Positions 1 through 9,308 of a stretch of DNA of 63,288 nt are shown piece by piece; position 1 is the stretch's first letter; every line of letters begins with the position of its first letter. The position numbers and the translations under genes were made by a program. The stretch comes from an uncultured Verrucomicrobiales bacterium. GTDB lineage: Bacteria; Verrucomicrobiota; Verrucomicrobiia; Verrucomicrobiales; DEV007. Location: positions 1-63,288 of the forward strand of contig CALSSN010000026.1 in the NCBI GenBank assembly GCA_943789025.1, written 5' to 3'. Under the pieces are notes generated by a model, which had not been told where the DNA came from, ran no database searches, and saw only the letters and a program-made list of their open reading frames with translations.

Positions 1-332
1 GCCTCCTCCCGCGTCATCGGGGCCAGCACCCCGCGCATCCTCTTCAAGCACCTGCTCCCCAACTCCGTCGCCATCGTCGTCACCCTCATTCCCTTCTCGG
101 TCTCCGGGCTCGTTCTCTCTCTCACCTCGCTCGACTACCTCGGCTTCGGCCTGCCGCCCGAAGTACGCCACCTGGGGCCAGCTCCTCCGCGACGGCCTCG
201 AAAACCTCTCCTCTCCCGTGGCTCGTCACCTCCGCCTTCCTCTGCCTCGTCAGCCTCCTGGTGCTGATCACCTTCATCGGCGAGGCCGTCCGCGAAGCCT
301 TCGACCCGAAGAAGTTCAGCTACTATCGCTAG
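1..332 (+). pseudogene. Peptide ABC transporter permease (YejE/OppC-like), 3' end, frame broken
   Basis: C-terminal part of an inner-membrane permease for peptide import; the 5' end lies outside the window. Frame 1 reads the conserved cytoplasmic-loop and membrane segment ending in LDYLGFGLPP. Continuing the protein (KYATWGQLLRDGLENL, then PWLVTSAFL, then a final EAVREAFDPKKFSYYR before TAG at 330-332) needs two frame changes, near position 157 and near 216. Each looks like one extra C in a CCC run. The REAFDPKKF-type ending is typical of YejE. A binding protein and two ATPases follow on the same strand, so this was or is a complete peptide importer. Whether the two indels are real decay or base-calling errors cannot be told from the sequence. 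Confidence 0.75.
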
Positions 333-414
333 CCATCGCGATGCCCGGCATTCCAACCTCCCCTCAACCTCGAAAGCACTCCCCGCTCGTGGCGTCCGCT
401 ATCCTTCGCGTGCT

Positions 415-2492
415 GTGACCCCGTGCCTCGCCACTGGCAGCCTGTCTCGACTGTCCTCGTTTCCTGTAGCCCCGCCGCTAGAAGACAACCGCTGCCCGGG
501 CCGACTTTTAGACTCCTGGTATCCCCAGTACAACGGTTACATCGCCAAGTGGCTCGCAGAACAACTCGCCGATCTGGACGACAGCATCGCCGATCTGGAA
601 GCCAAAGTCGCCGCCGCCAAGGCACCAGACGAAAAGGAAAAAATCCGCGAGGCTCTCGCCGATCTTCAGCTCACCCATGCCCGCCTCCGTGGGCGCGAGG
701 AACGAGGCGACTACTTTCAATTTCACGAGACCTCTGATCTTCCCACAGACCTCGTCTGGGAGAATGGATGGAAGAGCCCGAGATCGGTGATCCAGCGGCT
801 ACCAAAGGCGGAAGCTTCCGCTTCTGGATCTCCACCTTCCCTCCGACCATCCGTCCATTCGGACCGAACTCGAACAACAGCTTCCGCGGTCAACTCTACG
901 ATAACATTGAGCTCGGCCTCATCGATCTCCACCCGGAAACCGGAGAGCTTATCCCCGGCTGTGCCAGCGAATGGGCGGTAGGCCCGGACAGGCGGACGGT
1001 TTTCTTTCGCATCGACCCGGACGCAGCCTACAACGACGGAGTCAAGGTTGAGCCGATCGACTTCATGTGGTTCATCTACCTGCGCGCCTCAGACAATGTG
1101 GTCACCCCGTGGTTCAAACAGTATCTGCGAGAACAGATTGCCGGATTGGCCGTCTACGGGGAAGACATTATCGCGGTCACCCTTCCCGACCCCCGCCCGA
1201 AACTCGCATGGTCCGCAAGTCTCCCGCCTGCACCGAAACATTTCTATGCTGATTACGGCCCAGACTATGCCGAGCGCTACCAATGGCGGGTCCCACCAAC
1301 TACCGCTCCCTACACCATTCTGCCGGGCGACATCGTCAAGGGAGTCGCTATCACCCTGACCCGCGACAAGGACTGGTGGGCGAAAGACAGAAGGTTCTAC
1401 CGACACCGCTTCAATACCGACCACATCCGCTACACCGTGGTCCGTGATCTGGCCAAAGCATGGGAACTCTTCCGCGCCGGCGAGATCGACTACTTCCCGC
1501 TCACCCTTCCGGAATACTGGTATGAAAAATCAGAGATGCCCCCGGTCTTTGATGGATTCATCGAGCGCTTCACTTACTACAACCAGTTCCCGCGCATCCC
1601 GTGGGCCCTCTACTTGAATATCGCCAAGCCACCCCTCGATAACCACGACGTCCGCCTCGGCATCGCCTGCGCGACCAACTGGCAGAAGATCATTGATGTA
1701 GTCTTCCGCGGCGACGCCGAACGCCTTCCCGGCTGGACCCGTGGATTCGGCCCGCTCGACAATCCGAACATCGTGGCACGGCCATTTTCTATCAACAAAG
1801 CACGGGCGCACTTTGCCAAGGCAGGATTCACCGAGGAGGGGAGTGACGGCATCCTGCGAAACGCGCAAGGAGAGCGCCTGGAAGTCATTATCTCCTACAC
1901 GAAAGTCCCGGTGCGTGACACCATGATGGGGATCCTCAAGGAAGAGGCGAGGAAAGCGGGGCTCGACTTTGTTCTCGACCCTGGCGACGGCACTGCCGTC
2001 TACAAAAAGGAGATGGAGAAGGAACACGAAATCGCCTTCTCTGCCTGGGGCTTTCAACCTCCCTACCCGAGGTTTTACGAATACTTTCACTCGTCAAATG
2101 CCCGTGATGAGAAAGGCAATCTCAAACAGAACACCAACAACGTCTTCTCCTACGCCGACGAGCGCATGGACAAGCTGGCCTCGCAGTATCGCTTCGCCAC
2201 CGACGAGACCGAGCTCATTCGAACCGCGCATGCAATGCAGCAGATCATCCACGACGAAGCCATCTTCATCCCCGGATATATGACCGAATTTCAGCGCCTG
2301 GGAACCTGGCGGTGGGTCCGCTGGCCGGATTCTGAATTCACCGAGTTTTCGCCTCCCATGAAATACAGTCCCTTCGAAAGCTACGCTTTCTGGATCGACG
2401 CAGAACGCAAGACCGAGACGCTTGAGGCAAAACGCAGCGGCAGGACTTTCCCGGAAATCCAGGACATCAAAGACCGCTACCGTACACGCTGA
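415..2492 (+). pseudogene. Extracellular solute-binding protein family 5 (YejA/OppA-like), one frameshift
   Basis: Periplasmic peptide-binding component of the ABC importer. The main frame from about 768 encodes 574 residues with family 5 features: the KGGSFRFW entry strand, a DWWAKDRRFYRHRFN segment typical of YejA-like proteins, and a WGFQPPYPRFYEY region near the C-terminus. The N-terminal part (WYPQYNGYIAKWLAEQLADL, then a helical stretch and HETSDLPTDLVWENGWK) lies in the frame that includes 415-770. The two join if one G is restored at AAGAG near 770. The true start and signal peptide are unclear; 341 (ATG) and 415 (GTG) are candidates and the leader may hold another indel. The gene lies 22 bases before the first ATPase. 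Confidence 0.75.
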
Positions 2493-2514
2493 GGCTCAGT
2501 ATTCCCTCCCCCCC

Positions 2515-3489
2515 ATGCTCGACCCGCTCCTCCAGATTCGAAATCTCACTACCGGCTTCCAGACCGAGAGTGGGCTCGTCTGTGCCGTCGATAGCATCTC
2601 CTTCGATCTGGATGCGGGAAAAACTCTCGGAATTGTCGGTGAGTCCGGGTGCGGGAAAACAGTAGCCTCGATGTCGATCGTCGATCTCCTGCCAAAACCC
2701 GCCGGGCAAATTTGGGAGGGGTCCATCGAATTCCATGGTAAAGAACTGGCCAAGGCGACGGAACAAACTCTCCGCTCTGTCCGTGGCAATGAAATCGGCG
2801 TCATTTTCCAAGAGCCGATGGCGGCACTCAATCCCGTCCATCGTATCGGGAAACAGATTGTTGAAGCTCTCCAATTGCATCGGAACCTTACCACTCGCGA
2901 TGCTCTTGCCCGGGCGGTCGAACTTCTCGACGCGGTCGGCATCCCGGTCCCCGAACGCCGGATTACCGAATACCCGCACCAACTTTCCGGTGGCATGCGA
3001 CAGCGCGTGATGATCGCCATCGCTCTCTGCTGCGAGCCTGATCTACTTATTGCGGACGAGCCCACCACAGCTCTCGACGTCACCGTCCAGGCCCAGATCC
3101 TCAATTTGATTTCTAAGATGCAGGATGACCTCGGCATGGCGGTTCTTCTTATCACCCACGACCTCGGAGTCATCGCTGAACAATGCGACGAAGTCGTCGT
3201 CATGTATGCCGGCCGGATCGTCGAGCGGGCGCCAGTTCACTCGCTCTTTGCCAGCCCGCGCCACGCCTACACCATGGGCCTCCTGGCAAGCATCCCGAAG
3301 CTCACAAACCCTCGAAAATCTCTGCTCACAACCATCCCCGGCCAGGTTGCTTCCATCTATGAGTTTGTTCCAGGCTGTCGCTTCTGCCAGCGTATGGAGC
3401 GCTCCGGGCCAACCCTCGAAAAGCGCCCACCCTACCTCGAGATCACGCCTGGTCACTGGATCGAACAATGCCCAGAATGCACCACGTGA
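2515..3489 (+). CDS. oppD: Oligopeptide ABC transporter ATP-binding protein, OppD/DppD type
   Basis: Cytoplasmic ATPase, 324 residues, one of two that power peptide import. Walker A GESGCGKT is at residues 42-49, the signature LSGGMRQR near 157 and Walker B LLIADEPTTALD near 175. The C-terminus has the Opp/Dpp extension with four cysteines (GCRFC near 286 and QCPEC at the end), the pattern linked in some DppD proteins to an iron-sulfur cluster. The ATG at 2515 was chosen because it starts just before the first beta strand (LLQIRNLTTGF); an upstream in-frame start at 2422 would overlap the binding-protein gene. No Shine-Dalgarno sequence is visible. The stop is 16 bases before the next ATPase start. 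Confidence 0.92.
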   Translation: MLDPLLQIRNLTTGFQTESGLVCAVDSISFDLDAGKTLGIVGESGCGKTVASMSIVDLLPKPAGQIWEGSIEFHGKELAKATEQTLRSVRGNEIGVIFQEPMAALNPVHRIGKQIVEALQLHRNLTTRDALARAVELLDAVGIPVPERRITEYPHQLSGGMRQRVMIAIALCCEPDLLIADEPTTALDVTVQAQILNLISKMQDDLGMAVLLITHDLGVIAEQCDEVVVMYAGRIVERAPVHSLFASPRHAYTMGLLASIPKLTNPRKSLLTTIPGQVASIYEFVPGCRFCQRMERSGPTLEKRPPYLEITPGHWIEQCPECTT

Positions 3490-3505
3490 GAGTCCGCCCC
3501 CGCTG

Positions 3506-4531
3506 ATGCCCACTCCTCCTCCATCCACCGAAGCCGTGAGCGTGTCCTCCCTACTTCTTGAAGTCGAGGCACTGAAGATGCATTTCCCTGTCCACGGTGG
3601 AATTCTGCACCGCCAGGTCGGGGCAGTCAGGGCGGTCGATGGCGTCTCGCTTACAATCGGCGAAGCCGAGACCTTCGGGCTCGTCGGGGAATCGGGATGC
3701 GGCAAGTCCACGCTCGGGAAAGCGATTGCCCGGCTTCTGAAACCAACCGCCGGAAACATCCGCTTCAAGGGACACGACATCACCAAGCTCTCGCAGTCCC
3801 GTCTCCGCCCGCTGCGCCAGGATTTTCAGATGGTCTTTCAGGATCCTGCTGAGTCGCTTGACCCGCGTATGTCGGTCGGCGAGCTCATCGCCGAACCACT
3901 CCTGGTCCAGAAAATTGGCACCCGGACAGAGCGCGAGGAAAAGGTGCTGCAGCTGCTCGACCGCGTCGGCCTCCCCCGCAGGGCGGCGGAAAGGTTTTCG
4001 TTCGAGTTTTCCGGTGGCCAGCGCCAGCGCATCGGAATCGCCCGTGCCCTGGCCGTCAATCCAGATCTCGTTATCCTCGATGAACCGGTCTCCGCACTCG
4101 ACGTCTCAGTGCAAAGCCAGGTCATCAATCTGATGATCGAGCTGCAGCGTGACTTCCAGCTCTCGTATCTTTTCATCGCTCACGATCTCGCAGTCGTGAA
4201 GCATGTCAGCGACCGAATCGGTGTCATGTATCTTGGCAAGCTTGTCGAAGTCGGTCCGGCCGATGAGATCTACCACCACCCGCGCCACGCCTATACCAGG
4301 GCTCTTCTTGCCGCCATTCCGGTGGCAGATCCCAAACACCGCCACAAGCGCGATCCGCTTGTGGGCGAAATCCCCAGCCCGATCCACCCCCCTGATGGTT
4401 GTGCCTTCGGCCACCGCGTCTCACACCCGCGATGGCAGGAAAGCGTCGGCATGGATCTCTCGCTGAAAGAGTGTGCCCCTGCCCACTATGTGATGCCTTG
4501 CCCGTGCTGCACCGAGGGCGGGTCCGGCTAA
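3506..4531 (+). CDS. oppF: Oligopeptide ABC transporter ATP-binding protein, OppF/DppF type
   Basis: Second cytoplasmic ATPase of the importer, 341 residues. Walker A GESGCGKST is near residue 61, followed by the Q-loop QMVFQDPAESLDPRM, the signature FSGGQRQR near 168 and Walker B LVILDEPVSALD near 189. The C-terminal Opp extension follows, with cysteines in GCAFGHR, KECAP and CPCC. The start at 3506 gives the usual length and leaves the gene just downstream of OppD; a much longer in-frame opening from 3125 runs across oppD and is not credible. Separate D and F subunits next to YejE/YejA-like partners differ from the fused YejF arrangement. Confidence 0.92.
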   Translation: MPTPPPSTEAVSVSSLLLEVEALKMHFPVHGGILHRQVGAVRAVDGVSLTIGEAETFGLVGESGCGKSTLGKAIARLLKPTAGNIRFKGHDITKLSQSRLRPLRQDFQMVFQDPAESLDPRMSVGELIAEPLLVQKIGTRTEREEKVLQLLDRVGLPRRAAERFSFEFSGGQRQRIGIARALAVNPDLVILDEPVSALDVSVQSQVINLMIELQRDFQLSYLFIAHDLAVVKHVSDRIGVMYLGKLVEVGPADEIYHHPRHAYTRALLAAIPVADPKHRHKRDPLVGEIPSPIHPPDGCAFGHRVSHPRWQESVGMDLSLKECAPAHYVMPCPCCTEGGSG

Positions 4532-4608
4532 GGTTTTCGGAGCTCCGCGGACTCTGGACCATGGCAACTGGCGGTGAATCTTTAAAGCAACCCACACCTC
4601 GAAGCAGC

Positions 4609-5367
4609 ATGAAACTCTTTTTCCTTGTCGCCACCTCCCACCTTCTCCTCATCGCAGGCTGCGACCAGCCCGTCTCTGCCGCCGCTGCCTCCCTTCCATG
4701 GCAAAAGCCGTACGACCAGCTGGTCCAGAAATACGTCGCCAGCACCGGCGTCCGCTACGAGGACTGGCACTCCAGCTCAAAGGACCTCGAAACCCTCAAA
4801 ATGGTCGTTGATGCCATTGGTTCCTTCGACCTCACTGGGATGGAGGAGCAGTCCCGCCTCGCTTTTTACCTCGATGCCTACAATGCGTGGATCCTTTTTC
4901 GCATCTTGGAAGACTATCCGACCAAGGGTCCCGGTGGTGGCGGCGCCATCGGAAGAACTGCCTTTTTCAGGTCGAAGTCGATCCGAGTGGCAGGAGAGAA
5001 AATGAGCTTCAATTCGCTCGAAAACGACATCATCCGGAAACAGTTCAAGGAACCTCGCATCCACTTCGCCCTCAACTGTGCCAGCGCCAGCTGCCCGCCG
5101 CTCCACAGCCGCGCCTTCTCCGCCTCCGATCTCAACGCTGCGCTCGACTCGCTGACCCGTGCCTTCGTCAACACCAACCCGCTCGGAGTCGCACGTGTCA
5201 GCGAGAAGAGCATCACTATTTCGAAAATTTTCGACTGGTATAAAAAGGACTTCCTTGGTCGCGGCAACGTCCTCGACTTCATCAATGCTTACCGTGACCA
5301 GCCGTTCCCCAAAGAGACTGAAATAAGCCACCAAGACTACCTCTGGACGCTCAACGAGGCGCACTGA
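4609..5367 (+). CDS. DUF547 domain lipoprotein
   Basis: Exported protein of 252 residues, function unknown. The N-terminus is a lipoprotein signal (MKLFFLVATSHLLLIAGCDQ) with lipobox LIAGC, so the mature protein should be lipid-anchored. The DUF547 core is visible from the YDQLVQKYVA start through FYLDAYNAWILFRIL to HFALNCASASCPPL, which is the diagnostic segment of the family. The start at 4609 places the signal peptide at the N-terminus; an in-frame ATG at 4561 would add 16 residues ahead of it. The gene follows oppF by 77 bases on the same strand and is convergent with the next gene, 12 bases away. Confidence 0.85.
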   Translation: MKLFFLVATSHLLLIAGCDQPVSAAAASLPWQKPYDQLVQKYVASTGVRYEDWHSSSKDLETLKMVVDAIGSFDLTGMEEQSRLAFYLDAYNAWILFRILEDYPTKGPGGGGAIGRTAFFRSKSIRVAGEKMSFNSLENDIIRKQFKEPRIHFALNCASASCPPLHSRAFSASDLNAALDSLTRAFVNTNPLGVARVSEKSITISKIFDWYKKDFLGRGNVLDFINAYRDQPFPKETEISHQDYLWTLNEAH

Positions 5368-5379
5368 ATCGTCACAGGT

Positions 5380-6612
5380 CTAATTCACCCAGATCGCGAA
5401 CCCGATGAAGTTGCCTCGGAAGGTTCGCGTGATCGCCGACCATGTCTCCCGTGATGAGACCTCCCCCACTTCCAGATACGGGATCACTGCAGATCCTTGC
5501 ATCCAGAATATCGGGTCGAAGGGCCTGGGATCGTAAAATACGCGCTTCAGATTGATTCCCTGGTCGCCACCAATGCGCCAGTGTGGAACCAGTTTCTCAC
5601 CGGTCAGAATCGCCTCAAACTCATCGAGAAACTCCCCCCAGCTATCAATCATCTCATCGCTGATCTGCACCCCAGTGACACCGGTCTGCAGGGGATTAGG
5701 AATCCATTCGTTCTGGTCATCGCTTTCCTCTGCGATCAATCCCCAGGTCAGCCGACTGCAGTGCACGGTTTCCAGAAGTTCCCCGTGGGCGCTTTTCAGG
5801 CGCTCAGGACCGGTGACTGGCAGGCCCATGGCATGGACCCCGGCGATCAGATCAGCCCACATAGCGTATCGAGTAGCCTCCTTCTTCTTGAGCGATGCGA
5901 GCGCAGATCCTGTCTCCGAATCGACCGAAGCAAAGAATACGTGGGCGGCGTGCTCGTAGACCTTACTCCAGTCATGGGCAAGGATCACATCGGTAAGCGC
6001 GAGAAGCAGGTGAGAATACCCTTTGAGCCAATAAGCATCAGCGAGATCGAAATCAATGACGACAGATGCGTCATTCTTGAACATGGCTCCCGCTCGTCGG
6101 TTGTAGAAAGTGTAGACGGTGTGAAAGTTCTCGCTTTCCTCGAGTTGACCATTGGCATTGATGTCGATACGGATCATCGCAATGTCGATCGGGGTGGAAA
6201 AGTGTTCTCCATGGTTAAGGTCCTTCAGGTTCTCATTGACCGATTCGATGTGGGAATGAAACCGTTCAAAGCTGTCGCGAATGCCCTCGCGGGATGCCTT
6301 CTCGGGGTTGGGATTGCTCGGAACAGGCAGCCTCAGGAACGGCACCCCCGCCCGCTGGCCGATACGGCTGTCGAGCCCCATCCTGTGAAAGTCCTGGGCG
6401 AGGTTTTCCAATGCAGCAAAAAACTGGACTACTCCCAGAGAAAAGAGCTCCTCGTTCGTGGCCTCGCCTCCAGCTTTCACTCCCGAGAAATGTTCGACTC
6501 CCTGCCGGAACTCTCCCTCTCTGAGATACTCCGCCAGGTCCTTTGCCGATGCCCCATGCGTGAAGGTGAGCCACACGATAATGATCCGGGTGATGGTGTG
6601 ATTTCTAGTCAT
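5380..6612 (-). CDS. Secreted protein of unknown function
   Basis: Encodes about 410 residues and is not recognised as a known family. From the start at 6612 the protein begins MTRNHTITRIIIVWLTFTHGASA, which looks like a Sec signal peptide with cleavage after ASA. The mature part is mainly helical and rich in acidic residues, with motifs such as FHRMGLDSRIGQRAGVPFLR and FDLADAYWLKGYSHLLLAL, and it ends FRGNFIGFAIWVN. An in-frame start at 6675 would put 21 extra residues before the signal, so 6612 is preferred. An opposite-strand opening of similar length (5497-6798) was rejected because it has no signal or family resemblance. The gene lies downstream of the pyrophosphatase gene on the same strand. 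Confidence 0.65.
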   Translation of the reverse strand: MTRNHTITRIIIVWLTFTHGASAKDLAEYLREGEFRQGVEHFSGVKAGGEATNEELFSLGVVQFFAALENLAQDFHRMGLDSRIGQRAGVPFLRLPVPSNPNPEKASREGIRDSFERFHSHIESVNENLKDLNHGEHFSTPIDIAMIRIDINANGQLEESENFHTVYTFYNRRAGAMFKNDASVVIDFDLADAYWLKGYSHLLLALTDVILAHDWSKVYEHAAHVFFASVDSETGSALASLKKKEATRYAMWADLIAGVHAMGLPVTGPERLKSAHGELLETVHCSRLTWGLIAEESDDQNEWIPNPLQTGVTGVQISDEMIDSWGEFLDEFEAILTGEKLVPHWRIGGDQGINLKRVFYDPRPFDPIFWMQGSAVIPYLEVGEVSSRETWSAITRTFRGNFIGFAIWVN

Positions 6613-6775
6613 GATAGTTGTGCATCGTACTGGCGTCGGAAACCTACTGCGTGGGCAACAGAGCATTTCAGACACTGCTTACAAAGACAGGTTGCTTCCG
6701 CGCACCTGCTTGTCGAGGAGAACATCGCAGGCAGAGAGAACGCGCACGCTGGTCTTGCTCTACAAGGTCATCCGA

Positions 6776-8959
6776 CTACCCGATCATCGGGGCGATGACG
6801 AGCGCCACGATCGCCATCAGCTTGAGGAGAATATTCAAGGACGGTCCGGAGGTATCCTTGAAGGGGTCACCGACAGTGTCCCCGACCACAGCCGCCCTGT
6901 GGGCGTCGCCCCCCTTCGAAAGATGCTCCCCATCCACATCGATCCCAGCTTCTATCATCTTCTTTGCATTGTCCCACGCCCCTCCAGCATTGGCCTGAAA
7001 GAGAGCAAGAACCACCCCGCAGGCAGTCACTCCGACGAGGAGACCTCCCAGCATCGCGGGACCTCCCAGAAAACCGACAATTACCGGCGCTGTCACTGCC
7101 AGAAGAGCCGGGCGGATCATTTCACGGATGGCTGATTCCGTGGAGATTTCCACGCACTTCGCATATTCCGCTTTTCCATCAGCTGCCTCGAAAGTCTCTC
7201 GGTCTTCGGCCGGCCAGTCGGTCACAGAGCTCGAACCATGCCTCGCCATCACAGCAAGAGCGGCGTTCAATTCAGGAATCTCCCTGAACTGACGACGCAC
7301 CTCCTCAATCATCGCCATGGCGGCGCGCCCCACGGCTCGCATGGCAAAGGCGGAGAGCACAAAAGGCAGCATGGCTCCGCAGAAGAGGGCAGCAACCACT
7401 GACGGGTCGGTCAACTCGATTTTGAGGGCCACTCCGCTCGCCGTCTCACAAGCCGTCGTATAAGCCGCAAACAGCGCTAATGAAGTAAGGGCAGCAGAAC
7501 CGATGGCGAAGCCCTTGCCGATCGCCGCGGTGGTATTTCCCACGGCATCCAGCTGATCGGTTCGTTCTCTGACTTCGGGAGGAAGTTCTCCCATCTCAGC
7601 GATGCCACCGGCGTTATCCGCAATCGGTCCATAGGCATCAACCGCCAGCTGAATTCCGGTATTGGAAAGCATTCCCACTGCCGCGATGGCGATCCCATAG
7701 AGACCTGCGAAGTGGTGCGCCAACAGGATCGTGCTGGCAAGAATGAGGACCGGAATGGCGGTGGAAAACATCCCGAGGCCGATCCCGGCGATCACGTTTG
7801 TACCGGCTCCAGTTCGGGACTGGCGGACGATTTCGGTCACCGGGCGTGATCCGCAGCGGGTATAATACTCGGTGACAAAACCGATCGCCAGCCCAGCCGC
7901 AAGACCCAGCAGGATCGAAATAGACACCCCGGCGGCAGAATAAAGCTTCCCATAGCATGCCCAATTTTCCGGTAAGAGCAAAGAGGGCATCAAAATCCCC
8001 CCAGCAAGAACAAGCGCTCCCGCACCAAGCTGGCCGCTGTTCAGCGCCCGGTAAGGCTTCCCGTTTTTACGCACCTTGACGAGAAGACAACCGACGATTG
8101 ACGCAAAAATCCCGACCGAAGCGAGTGCAAGAGGGAGCAGAACTGCTCCGAGTCCCTGCCCGGTCTCCCTGAACTCAGGAACAGCCACGAACACACTCCC
8201 CAGCACCATCGCTCCAAGGATTGCGCCGACATACGACTCGAAAAGATCAGCACTCATTCCTGCAATATCGCCCACGTTATCACCCACATTGTCAGCGATG
8301 GTGGCAGGATTCAGCGAATGATCTTCAGGAATCCCCGCTTCCACCTTTCCCACAAGATCAGCACCCACATCCGCTGCTTTGGTATAAATTCCTCCCCCGA
8401 CACGTGCAAAGAGAGCAATCGATGATGCTCCGAAAGAGAAACCTGTGACAATTTTCATCACATCGAGCACTCCCTCTTCCTCAAAACCGATCAACGAGCC
8501 GAAAAGAAGCAACACCCCTCCGAGCCCGAGTGAACCAAGCCCAACGACGGTGAGACCAATCACCGAGCCACCTCCGAAAGCCACAGCGAGCGCCTCGCCC
8601 AAGCCACCCCGAGCAGCCTCCGTACAGCGCACATTCGCTCTGGTGGCAACTTTCATCCCCACCAGACCGGCCAGACCGGAACAGAGTGCACCCACCAGAA
8701 AAGCGACGGCAGTGAACGGGTTTAACCCGTCGGTTGTGACCCCAGCGAGGAGGAGGAGAAGCGCGACAGAGACGACAAACAGGGCAACCACCCGATACTC
8801 AGCGCGCAGGAAAGCCCAGGCCCCATCCGCAATGTGACCTGCGATGCGCACCATGCGCTTCGTTCCAGTCGGTTTTCTTAAAACCCAGCAAATACGATAG
8901 CACGCATAACCCAAAGCAAGAATCCCGAAGATCGGAAAGAGAACAATGAGAGCAGGCAT
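6776..8959 (-). CDS. hppA: Membrane-bound ion-translocating pyrophosphatase, K+-dependent type
   Basis: Integral membrane pump of 727 residues that couples pyrophosphate hydrolysis to H+ or Na+ export. The substrate-binding signature [17 protein letters not shown] is near residue 196 and [18 protein letters not shown] near 229. The subfamily-diagnostic segment near 473 reads [10 protein letters not shown]. Ala and Gly at the positions occupied by Lys and Thr in K+-independent pumps (GNTTKAITKG) mark the K+-stimulated subfamily, which contains both Na+ and H+ pumps. The start at 8959 gives [18 protein letters not shown], a fitting first membrane helix; a longer opening from 9100 was not used. 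The gene is transcribed divergently from tRNA-Val. Confidence 0.95.
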   Translation of the reverse strand: MPALIVLFPIFGILALGYACYRICWVLRKPTGTKRMVRIAGHIADGAWAFLRAEYRVVALFVVSVALLLLLAGVTTDGLNPFTAVAFLVGALCSGLAGLVGMKVATRANVRCTEAARGGLGEALAVAFGGGSVIGLTVVGLGSLGLGGVLLLFGSLIGFEEEGVLDVMKIVTGFSFGASSIALFARVGGGIYTKAADVGADLVGKVEAGIPEDHSLNPATIADNVGDNVGDIAGMSADLFESYVGAILGAMVLGSVFVAVPEFRETGQGLGAVLLPLALASVGIFASIVGCLLVKVRKNGKPYRALNSGQLGAGALVLAGGILMPSLLLPENWACYGKLYSAAGVSISILLGLAAGLAIGFVTEYYTRCGSRPVTEIVRQSRTGAGTNVIAGIGLGMFSTAIPVLILASTILLAHHFAGLYGIAIAAVGMLSNTGIQLAVDAYGPIADNAGGIAEMGELPPEVRERTDQLDAVGNTTAAIGKGFAIGSAALTSLALFAAYTTACETASGVALKIELTDPSVVAALFCGAMLPFVLSAFAMRAVGRAAMAMIEEVRRQFREIPELNAALAVMARHGSSSVTDWPAEDRETFEAADGKAEYAKCVEISTESAIREMIRPALLAVTAPVIVGFLGGPAMLGGLLVGVTACGVVLALFQANAGGAWDNAKKMIEAGIDVDGEHLSKGGDAHRAAVVGDTVGDPFKDTSGPSLNILLKLMAIVALVIAPMIG

Positions 8960-9201
8960 AGAGAAGATAGTGTTCCAGCACCCTCGCCGGGAACTCAACT
9001 GCAAAGGAAGCAAGCCATCGGTTCTTGAAAGCTGCAAGACATTCCATGATCCATACAAATTTCTTCTCCCGAAAACCTCCGCTGCCTGGCATCGAGGCAA
9101 GGAGCTGATTCCTTCGACCGCTGGGTCCGAACTTCTTCATTTCGCGAAAATCAGTGGCTTCCCAGGCCACTCGGGTTATTCTGCTATGTTCTTTTTTTTT
9201 T

Positions 9202-9276
9202 GCGCGATTAGCTCAGGGGTAGAGCGCTTCCTTCACACGGAAGAAGTCACAGGTTCAAATCCTGTATCGCGCACCA
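9202..9276 (+). tRNA. tRNA-Val (anticodon CAC)
   Basis: Complete cloverleaf read by eye. The acceptor GCGCGAT pairs with ATCGCGC before an encoded A-CCA. The D arm contains GCTCAGGGGTAGAGC. The anticodon stem CTTCC/GGAAG holds loop TTCACAC, giving anticodon CAC for GUG codons. The T arm has the usual GGTTCAAATCC. A run of nine to ten T residues lies immediately 5' of the gene. The gene sits alone between the divergent pyrophosphatase gene and the DUF255 gene. Confidence 0.97.
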
Positions 9277-9308
9277 CTTTCCCTTTTTCTTTTCCCCTCC
9301 CGAAGCGG

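Noticed and set aside
5497..6798. 433-residue + strand open frame
   Set aside because: The minus-strand frame of equal length has a signal peptide and protein-like composition; the + frame has neither.
9153..9171. AGTGGC...GCCACT hairpin before tRNA-Val as a terminator
   Set aside because: No gene on the + strand ends there and the T run is about 20 bases further on; left unassigned.
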